Notes under the pieces: model-generated
What the model was told of the DNA's origin: nothing
The model's database searches: none
Seen by the model: only the letters and a program-made list of their open reading frames with translations
Translations under genes and position numbers: made by a program
Assembly (NCBI GenBank): GCA_965249815.1
Contig: CBDFMV010000003.1
Span: 2,418,001 to 2,482,000 of the forward strand
Direction of reading: 5' to 3'
Origin: JAJAZB01 sp965249815
GTDB taxonomy: Bacteria > Bacteroidota > Bacteroidia > Cytophagales > Spirosomataceae
DNA length: 64,000 nucleotides
Shown here: piece after piece, positions 27,501 to 36,700 of the stretch
Layout of the letters: every line of letters begins with the position of its first letter
Numbering within the stretch: the stretch's first letter is position 1

Positions 27501-28022
27501 GCCCGTCAACCCGTGAGCACCATCCTCACGCCCGACCAGCTCAAAACCGCGCAGCGTTACGAAGCCAACTGCCTCGAAACCTCCGTGTTCTGGAATGAGA
27601 GCGGCGGGCGCTTCACCCGCCAAGCCTTGCCCATCGAGGCCCAGGTAGCCCCCGTTATGGCCGTGTGCGCCCGCGATCTGGACGGCGACAAGCGCCCCGA
27701 GCTAATCCTGGGAGGGAATTTTTATGGCGTAAAGCCTGAATTGGGGCGCTACGATGCCAGTTACGGCGTTGTGTTGTGCGCCAGAGACAAGCGCCGCTTC
27801 GTGCCAATTCCTCACCAGCAGTCGGGTTTTTTGGTGAACGGTGAGGTTCGCGACATTCAGCCCATCCAGACTACCTCCAAATTGTTGCTGGTGACCCGTA
27901 ACAACGGAACGCTCGCCGCGTGGCACGGGGTAGCCGGACATACCCCAAAATCGCGGACTACGGCAGGGGTAGCCCCAGCGCTGCGTCGTGCCAGAACCAC
28001 ACTTACGGCCGCCTCCCGATGA
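24546..28022 (+). CDS. CRTAC1-type FG-GAP / ASPIC-UnbV lipoprotein, copy 1
   Basis: Very large exported lipoprotein (1158 aa) of unknown function, lipobox LAAC with Cys18. It has two sets of FG-GAP/VCBS repeats with calcium-type DxNxDG loops, for example VAIGDVNNDGWADVYLTCNS, MADVNGDGWLDIYVCNSG and later LAIGDANGDGLDDVFMGAAR. Such repeats fold as beta-propellers. Between them, at about 540-615, lies an ASPIC/UnbV domain (GFGVGAEVRLWAGGKQQVL to LDVTWPGPGSRHQRL). After RNNGTLAAW the last 30 or so residues (HGVAGHTPKSRTTAGV onward) are Arg/Thr/Ala-rich and unlike the family end, so they may be an extension past a lost stop codon. It sits directly after SusCD pair 2; a second copy follows pair 3. 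A binding or adhesion role at the surface is inference only. Confidence 0.9.
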   Translation: MKSSGLWCLGSLVMLAACRPASSPAYTPPVHPLFARLSPEETGLTFQNTVRDDSSFNVITYRNFYNGGGVAIGDVNNDGWADVYLTCNSGKNRLYLNQKNWKFKDVTDQAGVGGTQAWSTGVTMADVNGDGWLDIYVCNSGNVRGDKKENELFINNHDGTFTERAAEYGLNDRGYSTHAAFFDYDGDGDLDCYVLNNSFKQIRKFDYRQDLRAQRDSLGGDKLYRNDSHRTVGGSQNAAINKVHFTDASAQAGIFGSEIGFGLGISVADLNGDHWPDLYVSNDFFERDYLYLNTGKGSFREVLTSQVGHLSLNSMGADIADINNDGRPDIFTTDMLPEDETRLKTLIKYDEYDVQGMKTQATYHFQYLQNALQMNLGNEPGPAGQPTAPLFSEQAYLAGVAATDWSWGALIFDFENDGWKDLLVCNGMYRDINNLDFIEFVEDHDNVRKLVEKRGKFDYRDILQLIPSQPIASYAFVNQRNGRFTNKAYELGLGQPGFRNGAAYGDLDNDGDLDLITNNLMESCGVFRNQAREQTGAHFLKINFKGQAGNGFGVGAEVRLWAGGKQQVLQQMPARGFQSCVEPVLLFGLGKVSRVDSLDVTWPGPGSRHQRLNALLADRTLTLDYRNTVPAVVPGTGPGPSLLLTDVTPQVFPEGAPVHRENLFVDFNRERLMPHLLSTQGPKLAIGDANGDGLDDVFMGAARGQASQLFIQTTRGAFRPWPQKDFEEDKDFEDAEAAFFDVDGDKDLDLMVASGGNETQQLGIVRLYVNQDGKGNFRADPTRSPAILVNASCLRPADYDGDGDLDVFVGGRSVPGQYGALPRSYLLRNEGGAFVDATPEVMSRPGMVTSAAWLDVDNDQRPDLVVAGEWMALTLFKNEGGTFRLKASLENAPSTGWWNCLTTVDLDQDGDLDIVAGNWGLNTRLTASPQHPMQLTVGDFDQNEVSESLLSIYRPDGQGYPYHTKTDLTAQVPGLKKRFLHYADYARQPVSTILTPDQLKTAQRYEANCLETSVFWNESGGRFTRQALPIEAQVAPVMAVCARDLDGDKRPELILGGNFYGVKPELGRYDASYGVVLCARDKRRFVPIPHQQSGFLVNGEVRDIQPIQTTSKLLLVTRNNGTLAAWHGVAGHTPKSRTTAGVAPALRRARTTLTAASR

Positions 28023-28106
28023 AATTTTAGCGGACTGCACTTGAAGGAGGCGTCTTCGCCGGACCAGGTTTATGTAGAACTCCTTATTTCTCGCCCAGGA
28101 ATCGCG

Positions 28107-28132
28107 CAACGGAAGCTGGCCAGCTTCCGTTG
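28107..28132. repeat. 26-nt perfect palindrome
   Basis: CAACGGAAGCTGG is followed directly by its exact reverse complement CCAGCTTCCGTTG. It lies 85 nt after the copy-1 CRTAC1 stop and has no T run. It may be an operator or a palindromic repeat rather than a terminator. Confidence 0.8.
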
Positions 28133-28366
28133 GAAGGGGCGTGTCTTTATCCAACGGATACCGCCACAGCGCCGCTTAGCTGATAGAATACTCTACCAAA
28201 CTGATTAAGTATCAAGAGTTTCGGCCTTTTTCTTGCTTGTCGGGGTCCGGCGCATCGGGGCACCTGCATGCTATTTTAACCAAACCCATTTCCGGATTCA
28301 CCAAAAAGCCCCCGAGCCGTGGCTCGTCCAACCATTAAATAATTTTAACAAATTTTTAATGTGTAT

Positions 28367-28396
28367 TTGAAACAGGATGATTTTGCGCTAAAATTG
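28367..28396 (+). promoter_or_regulatory. Predicted promoter of susC3
   Basis: TTGAAA with TTG at 28367-28369, then 19 nt, then TAAAATTG at 28389-28396 (one base off TAnnTTTG). Same architecture as upstream of susC2 and susC4. The gap to the ATG at 28507 leaves a leader of about 105 nt. Confidence 0.6.
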
Positions 28397-28413
28397 TAAG
28401 ATTTTCTTGTTCT

Positions 28414-28493
28414 CTTTCTTTCACTTTCTACCCGATTTCTTTCACTTTCTACCCAACTTTTCCATCTTCCACCCAATTTTTCCACAACCAACC
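28414..28493 (+). repeat. Four pyrimidine-rich tandem repeats of about 20 nt in susC3 leader
   Basis: Units at 28414-28433, 28434-28454, 28455-28474 and 28475-28493. The first two share TTTCTTTCACTTTCTACCC exactly; the third (TTTTCCATCTTCCACCC) and fourth (TTTTTCCACAACCAACC) are diverged. They would lie in the transcribed leader just before the start codon. They could be a slippage product or a target for an RNA-binding protein or ribosome standby site. Confidence 0.75.
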
Positions 28494-28506
28494 AATCACT
28501 AAACCT

Positions 28507-31500
28507 ATGAGAAAAGCGATGTACCTTCTTTTCGGAAGGGGCGTTCTGATGGCGTTGCTCGGGCTGACCTGGTTAGCCACCGACGCCTGGGCGCAGGACC
28601 GCCGGGTTACCGGCCGTGTAACGGAAGCCGGGCAACCCGTTCCGGGCGCAACTGTGCAAGTAAAAGGTTCCCGGACGGGCACCACCACCAACGCCGACGG
28701 GGCGTTCACCGTAAACGTAGGGACGGGCAGTAATACGTTGATTGTCAGTTCAGTTGGCTACCGAACCCAGGAAGTAGCCATCGGGAGCCAGAGCACGGTA
28801 AACGTGGCGCTGGAAGCCGACGCCACCGCCCTGAGCGAAGTGGTCGTGACGGGCTACACCACCGAAACGAAACGCGAAACCACGGGGGCCGTGTCGACGG
28901 TGAAAGCCCACGCCCTGACGGTGACACCTTCGGGCAACGTGGAGCAGCAACTCCAGGGCCGCGTGGCGGGTCTAACGGTGATTTCCAACGGCCAGCCAGG
29001 AACCACCAGCCAGGTGCGGGTGCGGGGTTTTGGGGCCTTCGGAGGCAACTCGCCTTTGTACGTGGTTGACGGCGTACCGGTTGCGTCAACCGATTTTCTG
29101 GCTCCTGACGACATTGAAACCACCACCGTGCTGAAAGACGCCGCCTCGGCATCGATTTACGGTGCCCGTGCCGCCAACGGCGTGATTGTGTACACGACCA
29201 AGAAAGGCTCGCGCACGGCCCGTAAGCTCAGCGTTAGCTACGACGGACAATACGGCTTTACCGACCCCGGCAAAGGGTTTTCGATGCTGAACCCGACGGA
29301 ATTTGCCGACTGGACCTGGAACCAATACCGCAACACGGCCTTCAACTCGCCCACGATAGCCGGACTCACGCCCGCTTATAACCACCCCCAATTTGGGAAA
29401 GGGTCCACGCCGGTGATCCCCGATTACATCAATGTCGGCGGGGCGGCTGGCGTAGTGGGCTCAGTGAATCTCGACGCCGAACGTGCCAAGTACAACGTGG
29501 ACCCAACCTTGGGGCCTATTTATCAGGTGGTGAAAGCCAACAAGGAGGGCACCGACTGGTACGGCGCAATTACCCGCGTGGCACCAGTGCAACGGCATTC
29601 TTTGGGATTCTCGGGCGGTACCGAAAGCAGCCGGTACTACATCAGCCTGAGTGCCCAGGATCAGCAGGGGATTCTGGTCAACAACAGTTTCAAACGCTAC
29701 ACTTTCCGGGCTAACACCGAGTTTGACGTTTCAAAGAAGATTCGCATCGGTGAAAACGTCCAGGTCACGTACCGTTCGGTGCTGGGCCAGGGTGGTGGCA
29801 ACGGCGGGCAGGGGGTTGCCGCTGATGAAAACGACGTCAATCTGGCTTACCGGATGCCCACCATCATCCCCATCCGTGATGAGTTCGGGGGCTACGCCGG
29901 CACGGCGGCTAAGGGTTTCAACAACCCGCGCAACCCGGTTGCCAACCGCGAAGGGCTTGCCAACGACCGCAATTTCAACGGCAACATCTTCGGGAACCTC
30001 TATGCCGAGTACGATCCCATCCCGGGTCTGACTCTGCGCAGCAGTTTCGGGGGGCAATACAACAACTTCTACGGCATTGGCTACAGCCGCCTCCAGTACG
30101 AAAACTCCGAGAACAACTCGGCCTTCGGGTTCAACGAATTCGGCGGGTACTCCTTCGCCTGGACGATTACCAACACGGCCAACTACAAAAAGCAATTTGG
30201 TTTGCACCGCGTTGACGTGCTGGTTGGGCAGGAAGCCCTCAACACGGGCCTGGGCCGGAACGTCTCGGGGAACGGACAGAACCCCTTCTCGACCGACCCC
30301 AACTACATTACGCTGAGCACCGTAGCCGCTACAGGTCGGCAAGTTAACAGCGGGCAGTTTAAGGGGGTGACGTTCAACTCCTACTTTGGCCGATTGAACT
30401 ACATCTTCAATGACAAGTATATCGTCACGGGGATTCTGCGCCGGGATGGGTCCTCGCGCTTCGGGGCCAACAACCGCTACGGGATTTTCCCGGCTGGCTC
30501 AGTGGCCTGGCGGCTTTCGTCGGAAGAATTCATGAAGTCGCTCTCGTGGGTAACCGACCTGAAGATTCGCGGGGGCTACGGGGTGATGGGGAACTCCAAC
30601 AACATCGCCGGCGACAACCAGTTCAGCCTCTACGGCTCGAACCTGGGCAACTCGGCCTACGACATTGCCGGAACCAACTCCAGCACGCAGGAAGGCTACT
30701 ACCGCACCCGCATCGGTAACCCCGATGGCAAGTGGGAAACCTCCGTCACTTCTAACGTCGGGTTTGATGGGTCGTTCTTCAACAACCGCCTCGAAGTCAT
30801 TCTCGACATCTGGCGCAAAGACACCCGCGACCTGATCTACCGCTTGGCCGTGCCCGATGTGGTGGGTTCTTATGCCCAGGCACCCGACGTCAACGTGGCC
30901 CAGATGCGCAATCAGGGCATCGACCTGCAAATTATTACCCGAGGTAAGCTTGCCGACGAAGTGAGTTACGAACTCAATGCAACGGCCAGCTTCCTGAACA
31001 ACAAGATTGTCAAAATTGCGGGGGATCAGACCTACGCCACCAACTTCAACCCGGGTTTCCGGGGCATCAACCCCATCCGCAACCAACTGGACCGCCCCAT
31101 TTCCTCGTTCTTCGGCTACCAGGTGCTTGGCTTGTTCCAGTCGCAGGCTGAAATCGATGCGGCACCCAAACAAGACGGCGTCACCCGTACCCAGGACGTG
31201 AAGAAACCAGAAACCGACCGCGCCAACGGCGTGGGGCGTTTCCGGTACGCCGACACCAACGGCGATGGCAAAATCGACGCCGACGACCGCACGTACCTCG
31301 GCAATCCGGTGCCTAAATTCACGGGCGGTTTGAATTTCAGAGTGATGTACAAAGGCTTCGACATCGAAGCGTATATGTACACCTCGATCGGCAACAAAAT
31401 CTGGAATCAGTCGAAGTGGTTCACCGATTTCTACCCCTCGTTTGCCGGGGCCGCCATCAGTTCACGCGTGAAGGATTCCTGGACGCCCCAGAACACGGGA

Positions 31501-31815
31501 GCCACCATCCCCATCTTTGAGGCCGCCTCCAACGCCAGTACCAACGCGCAGGCTAACTCGTACTACGTGGAAGACGGCTCGTACCTGCGTTTCCAGAACA
31601 TCTCGGTTGGCTATAACCTGCCGGCTTCGCTGCTGAGCCGGATAGGCCTGCAACGGGCGCGCATCTTTGGTTCGACCAACAACATTTTCACCATCACCAA
31701 GTACCAAGGCCTCGATCCCAGCGTGGGAGGCAACGCCGACACCAACTTCGGCATCGACGTGGGCAACTACCCCATCACGCGGAGTTTCCTGTTTGGCCTC
31801 AGCGTCGGTTTCTAA
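28507..31815 (+). CDS. SusC/RagA TonB-linked outer-membrane transporter, pair 3
   Basis: Third transporter (1102 aa) and the most diverged of the four. Signal peptide to about TDAWAQ, then DRRVTGRVTEAGQPVPGATV. The TonB-box region is SEVVVTGYTTETKRETTGAV, where the others have QQKKD or QRKKD. The plug has VEQQLQGRVAGLTVISNGQP and VIVYTTKKGSRTARK. Barrel end LFGLSVGF. It lacks an STN domain. Its distinct plug and barrel suggest a ligand different from that of pairs 1, 2 and 4. susD3 follows 20 nt downstream, closer than in pairs 1 and 2. Confidence 0.95.
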   Translation: MRKAMYLLFGRGVLMALLGLTWLATDAWAQDRRVTGRVTEAGQPVPGATVQVKGSRTGTTTNADGAFTVNVGTGSNTLIVSSVGYRTQEVAIGSQSTVNVALEADATALSEVVVTGYTTETKRETTGAVSTVKAHALTVTPSGNVEQQLQGRVAGLTVISNGQPGTTSQVRVRGFGAFGGNSPLYVVDGVPVASTDFLAPDDIETTTVLKDAASASIYGARAANGVIVYTTKKGSRTARKLSVSYDGQYGFTDPGKGFSMLNPTEFADWTWNQYRNTAFNSPTIAGLTPAYNHPQFGKGSTPVIPDYINVGGAAGVVGSVNLDAERAKYNVDPTLGPIYQVVKANKEGTDWYGAITRVAPVQRHSLGFSGGTESSRYYISLSAQDQQGILVNNSFKRYTFRANTEFDVSKKIRIGENVQVTYRSVLGQGGGNGGQGVAADENDVNLAYRMPTIIPIRDEFGGYAGTAAKGFNNPRNPVANREGLANDRNFNGNIFGNLYAEYDPIPGLTLRSSFGGQYNNFYGIGYSRLQYENSENNSAFGFNEFGGYSFAWTITNTANYKKQFGLHRVDVLVGQEALNTGLGRNVSGNGQNPFSTDPNYITLSTVAATGRQVNSGQFKGVTFNSYFGRLNYIFNDKYIVTGILRRDGSSRFGANNRYGIFPAGSVAWRLSSEEFMKSLSWVTDLKIRGGYGVMGNSNNIAGDNQFSLYGSNLGNSAYDIAGTNSSTQEGYYRTRIGNPDGKWETSVTSNVGFDGSFFNNRLEVILDIWRKDTRDLIYRLAVPDVVGSYAQAPDVNVAQMRNQGIDLQIITRGKLADEVSYELNATASFLNNKIVKIAGDQTYATNFNPGFRGINPIRNQLDRPISSFFGYQVLGLFQSQAEIDAAPKQDGVTRTQDVKKPETDRANGVGRFRYADTNGDGKIDADDRTYLGNPVPKFTGGLNFRVMYKGFDIEAYMYTSIGNKIWNQSKWFTDFYPSFAGAAISSRVKDSWTPQNTGATIPIFEAASNASTNAQANSYYVEDGSYLRFQNISVGYNLPASLLSRIGLQRARIFGSTNNIFTITKYQGLDPSVGGNADTNFGIDVGNYPITRSFLFGLSVGF

Positions 31816-31835
31816 CATAACCTGTGAAACAAACC

Positions 31836-33578
31836 ATGAACCACACATTCAAAATAACGGCGCTCGGTGCCGTTGCCACCCTCGTGCTGACGACGGTGGC
31901 CTGCAAGGAAAAGTTTCTGGAAATACCGGTGGTGGCTCAATTGAGCGCCGAACAGTTGACCTCGAAGGCCGCCGTGGAAGGTTCGCTGATTTCGGTGTAC
32001 TCCATGCTCAACGGGCGGGGCAACCGCCTGGCTTCGGCTTCCAACTGGGTGTGGGGGGGTATCCGCGGCGGTGATGCCAACAAAGGCACTGACCCCGGCG
32101 ATTTCTCGACCATCAACCCGATTCAGCGCTTCGAGACCCTGGCCTCCGGTGGCGACGTGGGCGCGGCCTGGCAGGGCAAGTACGAGGGCATCAGTCGGGC
32201 GAATGCCACGCTCCGTCTGGCGGCGGCGGCGACAGCGTTGAGTGCTGACGACAAGAAGCGAATCATTGCCGAAGCCAAGTTTCTGCGCGGATTCTACTAT
32301 TTTGAGTTGAAGCGCATTTACAACAACGTGCCCTACATCGACGAAACCCTCGACTACGGCACGGGCATCGACAAAGTGACAAACGACAAGGACGTGTACC
32401 CCATGATCGAGACTGACCTCAAGGCTGCTTATGCCGACCTGCCCGAAACCCAGGCCCAGGTGGGCCGGGTGAACAAGTGGGCGGCGGCGGCGATGTTGGC
32501 CAAGATGTATATGTACCAGAAGAAGTACGCCGAGGCGAAAGCACTGTACGACCTCATTATTGCCAACGGCAAAACTTCGGGGGGTAAAAAATACGGTCTG
32601 TTGGCCAGCTACCCCGAACTATACAAGGCCGCAAATGACAACAACGAGGAATCCATATTTGCCATTCAGGCGGCGGCCAACACGGGCAACGTCAACAACG
32701 CCAACCCTGATTACGACCTGAACTACCCCTACAACACGGGGCCGAACGGTCCGGGTAACTGCTGCGGTTTCAACCAGCCCAGTTCGGAGTATGTCAACTC
32801 GTTCCGCACCACGGCGGATGGGCTACCGCTGCTCGACGGGTCTTACAATTCGGCGGCCAACGCCGTGAAAAGCGACATGGGCCTCTCCTCGAAGGAACCC
32901 TTCACGCCCGACGCGGGTACCCTCGACCCCCGGCTCGACCACGCCGTCGGACGCCGGGGTATTCCCTACCTCGACTGGCAGGATCACCCCGGTGCCGACT
33001 GGATCCGGAACCAGCCCAACGGCGGACCATATTCGCCCAAGAAGTTTACGTACTATAAATCCGACGTGGGTAAATTCCAGGACAACAGTTCGTGGACGCC
33101 CGGCTACACAGCCCTTAATTACAACATCATCCGCTACGCCGACGTGTTGCTGATGGCCGCTGAGGCTGAAATAGAAGTAGGAAGCCTGCCCAAAGCCCTA
33201 GAATACACCAACCTGGTGCGTAACCGGGCCGCCAATCCGGCGGGATTCGTGACGAAAGCGGGTAAACCAGCGGCCAACTACGTCATCAAGCCCTATCCGG
33301 CCAGCACGTTTGCCACGAAGGAATCGGCCCGCACGGCCGTCCGCTTCGAGCGTCGCCTCGAACTGGGCGACGAAGGACACCGCTTTTTCGACCTGGTGCG
33401 CTGGGACATTGCCGACAAAACGATCAATGACTACCTGACCTACGAAAGCCGAATCCTGCCCACTACGCTGGGCGGCGCCCGGTTTACGAAGGGCAAAGAT
33501 GAGTACCTGCCCATTCCCCAAACGCAAATTGACTTGCAGGGCAAAGACGTGCTGAAGCAGAATCCGGGTTACAACTAA
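31836..33578 (+). CDS. SusD/RagB surface lipoprotein, pair 3
   Basis: Binding partner of SusC3. The ATG at 31836 gives lipobox TVAC (Cys23) and mature CKEKFLEIPVVAQLS; a GTG four codons upstream is also in frame. Landmarks are EAKFLRGFYYFELKRIYNNV and ERRLELGDEGHRFFDLVRWD. CCGF is at about residue 309 (GPGNCCGFNQPSSEYVNSF). The segment after CCGF differs from the other three SusD proteins (LLDGSYNSAANAVKSDMGLS in place of the FNDTD- or FNASD-type stretch), in line with the divergence of SusC3. Length is 580 aa. Confidence 0.94.
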   Translation: MNHTFKITALGAVATLVLTTVACKEKFLEIPVVAQLSAEQLTSKAAVEGSLISVYSMLNGRGNRLASASNWVWGGIRGGDANKGTDPGDFSTINPIQRFETLASGGDVGAAWQGKYEGISRANATLRLAAAATALSADDKKRIIAEAKFLRGFYYFELKRIYNNVPYIDETLDYGTGIDKVTNDKDVYPMIETDLKAAYADLPETQAQVGRVNKWAAAAMLAKMYMYQKKYAEAKALYDLIIANGKTSGGKKYGLLASYPELYKAANDNNEESIFAIQAAANTGNVNNANPDYDLNYPYNTGPNGPGNCCGFNQPSSEYVNSFRTTADGLPLLDGSYNSAANAVKSDMGLSSKEPFTPDAGTLDPRLDHAVGRRGIPYLDWQDHPGADWIRNQPNGGPYSPKKFTYYKSDVGKFQDNSSWTPGYTALNYNIIRYADVLLMAAEAEIEVGSLPKALEYTNLVRNRAANPAGFVTKAGKPAANYVIKPYPASTFATKESARTAVRFERRLELGDEGHRFFDLVRWDIADKTINDYLTYESRILPTTLGGARFTKGKDEYLPIPQTQIDLQGKDVLKQNPGYN

Positions 33579-33602
33579 TTGCGTTATTCCGGTTGAAAGC
33601 GA

Positions 33603-33645
33603 AAACAGCCCCGTCCCGAGTATTCGGGGCGGGGCTGTTTTTTTA
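33603..33645 (+). terminator. Terminator after susD3
   Basis: AACAGCCCCGTCCCGAG pairs with CGGGGCGGGGCTGTT, followed by a run of T. It lies 25 nt after the susD3 stop, upstream of the second CRTAC1-type gene, just as a terminator separates susD2 from copy 1. Confidence 0.9.
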
Positions 33646-33710
33646 TCGGTCAACGACCGGCGACAAACCCCTGCCCGGTTGTATTTTTACGGTTCTGAAA
33701 CCACCAACGA

Positions 33711-36700
33711 ATGAAAAACAGAGGCTTAGGCTTTGTTACGGGCCTCGTCGTGTTGCTCACGGCCTGCGATAAACCGCAGTTCACCCAATTGCCCGCCAGC
33801 CAGACGGGCGTGACCTTCGCCAACCGCATCACCGAAACCGATTCGCTCAACATCCTCGACTACGAATACGTGTACAACGGCGGGGGCGTGGGCGTGGGCG
33901 ACTTCAACAACGACGGTCGGCCCGACGCGTATTTTTCGGGAAATCAGGTTTCCAACCGCCTGTACCTCAACCGCACCGAAGCCGATCGCGGCGATTTCAA
34001 ATTCGAGGATATTACCGAAAAAAGCGGCGCGACCGGCGCGGGCAAATGGTGCTCCGGCGTGGCCCTGGTGGACATCAACGCCGACGGCTGGCTGGACATT
34101 TACGTCGGGGCCACGACCTACCGCGACTCCACCCGCCGGGCCAACCTGCTGTACGTCAACCAGGGCGCGGGCAAAGACGGTGTGCCGACCTTCCGGGAAA
34201 TGGCCGCCGAGTACGGCATCGCCGACAACGGCTACACGACCAACGCTGCCTTTTTCGACTACGACAACGACGGCGACCTCGACCTCTACGTCCTCACCGA
34301 CGCCATCACGGGCTACCCCGGTGGCTACCGCGAGAAAATCCGCGACGGCTCGTCCATCTCCACCGGGCGGCTCTACCGCAACGATTTCGACCCCAAACGC
34401 GGCCACGCGTTTTACACCAACGTCACCAAACGGGCGGGCCTCACCACCGAGGGTTACGGCCTGGGCGTGAACATCTGCGACCTCAACCGCGATGGATTCA
34501 AGGATATTTACGTCACCAACGACTTCATCACCAACGATTTACTCTGGATAAACAACGGCAACGGCACCTTCACCGACCAGGCCGACCGGTACTTCAAACA
34601 CTTGAGCAACTCGGCGATGGGCAACGACGTCACCGACCTCAACAACGACGGCCTGGCCGACGTAGTGGTGCTCGACATGATGCCGGGACTCAACGGGCGT
34701 AAGAAGCAGCTCGTCGGCCCGAACAGTTACCAGAACTACCAGAACAGCCAGCTTTACGGCTACACCTTCGAGTACCCGCGCAACACGCTTCAGCTCAACC
34801 AGGGCGCGTACCCCCTGCCCCCTCAAGGGGGTTCTTTACCAGCAACCAAGAACCCCCTTGAGGGGGCAGGGGGTACGCGCTCTTCGCCCGTTTTCTCCGA
34901 AATCGGCCTGCTGGCAGGGACGGCCCAGACCGACTGGAGCTGGTGCCCGCTGGTGGCCGATTTCGACCACGACGGCTACCGCGACCTCATCGTGACCAAC
35001 GGCTTTCCAAAAGACGTCACCGACCGTGATTTCATCATGTTTCGATCCCAGAGTTCGTCGGTGGCCTCGAAGCAGATGATGCTCGAACAGATTCCGGTCA
35101 TTAAACTGACGAACTACGCGTTTCGCAACCGGGGAGCCGATGCCTGGCAAAAGGCCCCTGACGACGGCTCGGCGGGCCTGTTCGAGGACGTCGGCAAGCA
35201 GTGGGGCATCACCCAGCCCAGTTTTTCAAACGGAGCCGCTTACGCCGATTTCGACGGCGACGGCGATTTGGATTACGTGGTCAACAACATCAACGATTCG
35301 GCCTTCGTGTACCGCAACAACGAGGTGGAGCGCGACGCGAAGCGCCACTACCTGCGGGTCAACTTCCGGGGCGAAGGACAAAACCGGCAGGGGCTGGGGG
35401 CGATGGTCGAACTGCGGTACAAAAACGCGGACGGCAAGCCCCAGACTCAGTTTTACGAGAATAGCCCGTACCGGGGCTATTTGTCCACGCAGGAAGCCAC
35501 GGCCCACTTCGGTCTTGGCGACGTGGCCGTCGTGGAAGAGGTTCGCGTTACGTGGCCGGGGGGACGGGTACAAACCCTTCGGAACGTGAAAGCTGATCAG
35601 GTGCTGACGGTGGACGTGAAGGCCGCGCCGTTTGTCAAGCAGGTCGTGCCGAAGCCGGTTCCACCCCTGTTTACCGACCGGACTGCCGCGCTGGGTGTGC
35701 AATACGTCCACCAGGAAGACGATTTTATCGATTTCAACGTCCAGAAACTGTTGTTGCACAAACTCTCGCAGTTTGGCCCTTCGGTGGCGGCGGGCGACGC
35801 CAACGGCGACGGCTTGGACGACCTGTTTTTGGGCGGGCCACGCCGCAAACGTGGCACCTGGCTCTGGCAGCAACCCGACGGGAAATTCCGCCAGGAAGCC
35901 TTCATCGCCGACCCCGAGGGCGACGCCAAGCAAAGCGAAGACGCCGGGACGCTGCTCTTCGACGCCGACGCCGACGGCGACCTCGACCTGTACATCGTCA
36001 GCGGGGGCAATGAGCAGCGGGCGGGTGCGCCCTCGTACCAGGACCGGCTGTACCTCAACGATGGCCGGGGGCACTTCACCCACGATTCGCTCGCGCTGCC
36101 GCGCTTCCTCGAAAGTGGCAGTTGCGTGAAAGCGGCCGATTTCGACCGCGACGGCGACCTCGACCTCTTCATCGGCGGGCGCGTCGTGCCCGACCGGTAC
36201 CCCGAACCGGCCTCGTGCGTGTTGCTCCGCAACGACTCGCGAAAAGGCCGGGCGAAGTTTACCGACGTGACCGCCCAACTCGCCCCCGGTCTGCAACGCA
36301 TCGGCCTCGTGTGCGACGCCCTCTGGACCGACTACGACAACGACGGCTACGTGGATTTGCTGCTGGCGGGTGAATGGATGCCGCTGACGTTTTTAAAGAA
36401 TGAAAAAGGCCGGTTCATTCCCAATTCCGAAGTCCGGCTTCCGAATTCCTCCGGTTGGTGGAATTCACTCGCCTCCGGCGACTTCGATCGCGACGGCGAC
36501 GTGGATTACCTGGCCGGGAACCTCGGCCTCAACACGCTCAACCGCGCCACGCCGCAGGAACCGGTCCGGATTTACGCCAAGGATTTTAACAAAGACGGCA
36601 GCTACGACGCCATCCCGACGGTGTATTTTCCCGACGAAAGCGGCCAGCGGCGTGAAGTGACCTTCCACGGGCGCGACGACCTCATCAAGCAGTTGATTAC

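Larger units (their letters stand above)
28023..28506. other. 484-nt gene-free leader region before susC3
   Basis: No convincing ORF on either strand. It contains a 26-nt palindrome, a predicted promoter and a pyrimidine-rich set of tandem repeats, each listed separately. The part from about 28320 is AT-rich, as expected of a promoter, and the transcript would have a 5' leader of about 100 nt. Confidence 0.7.
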
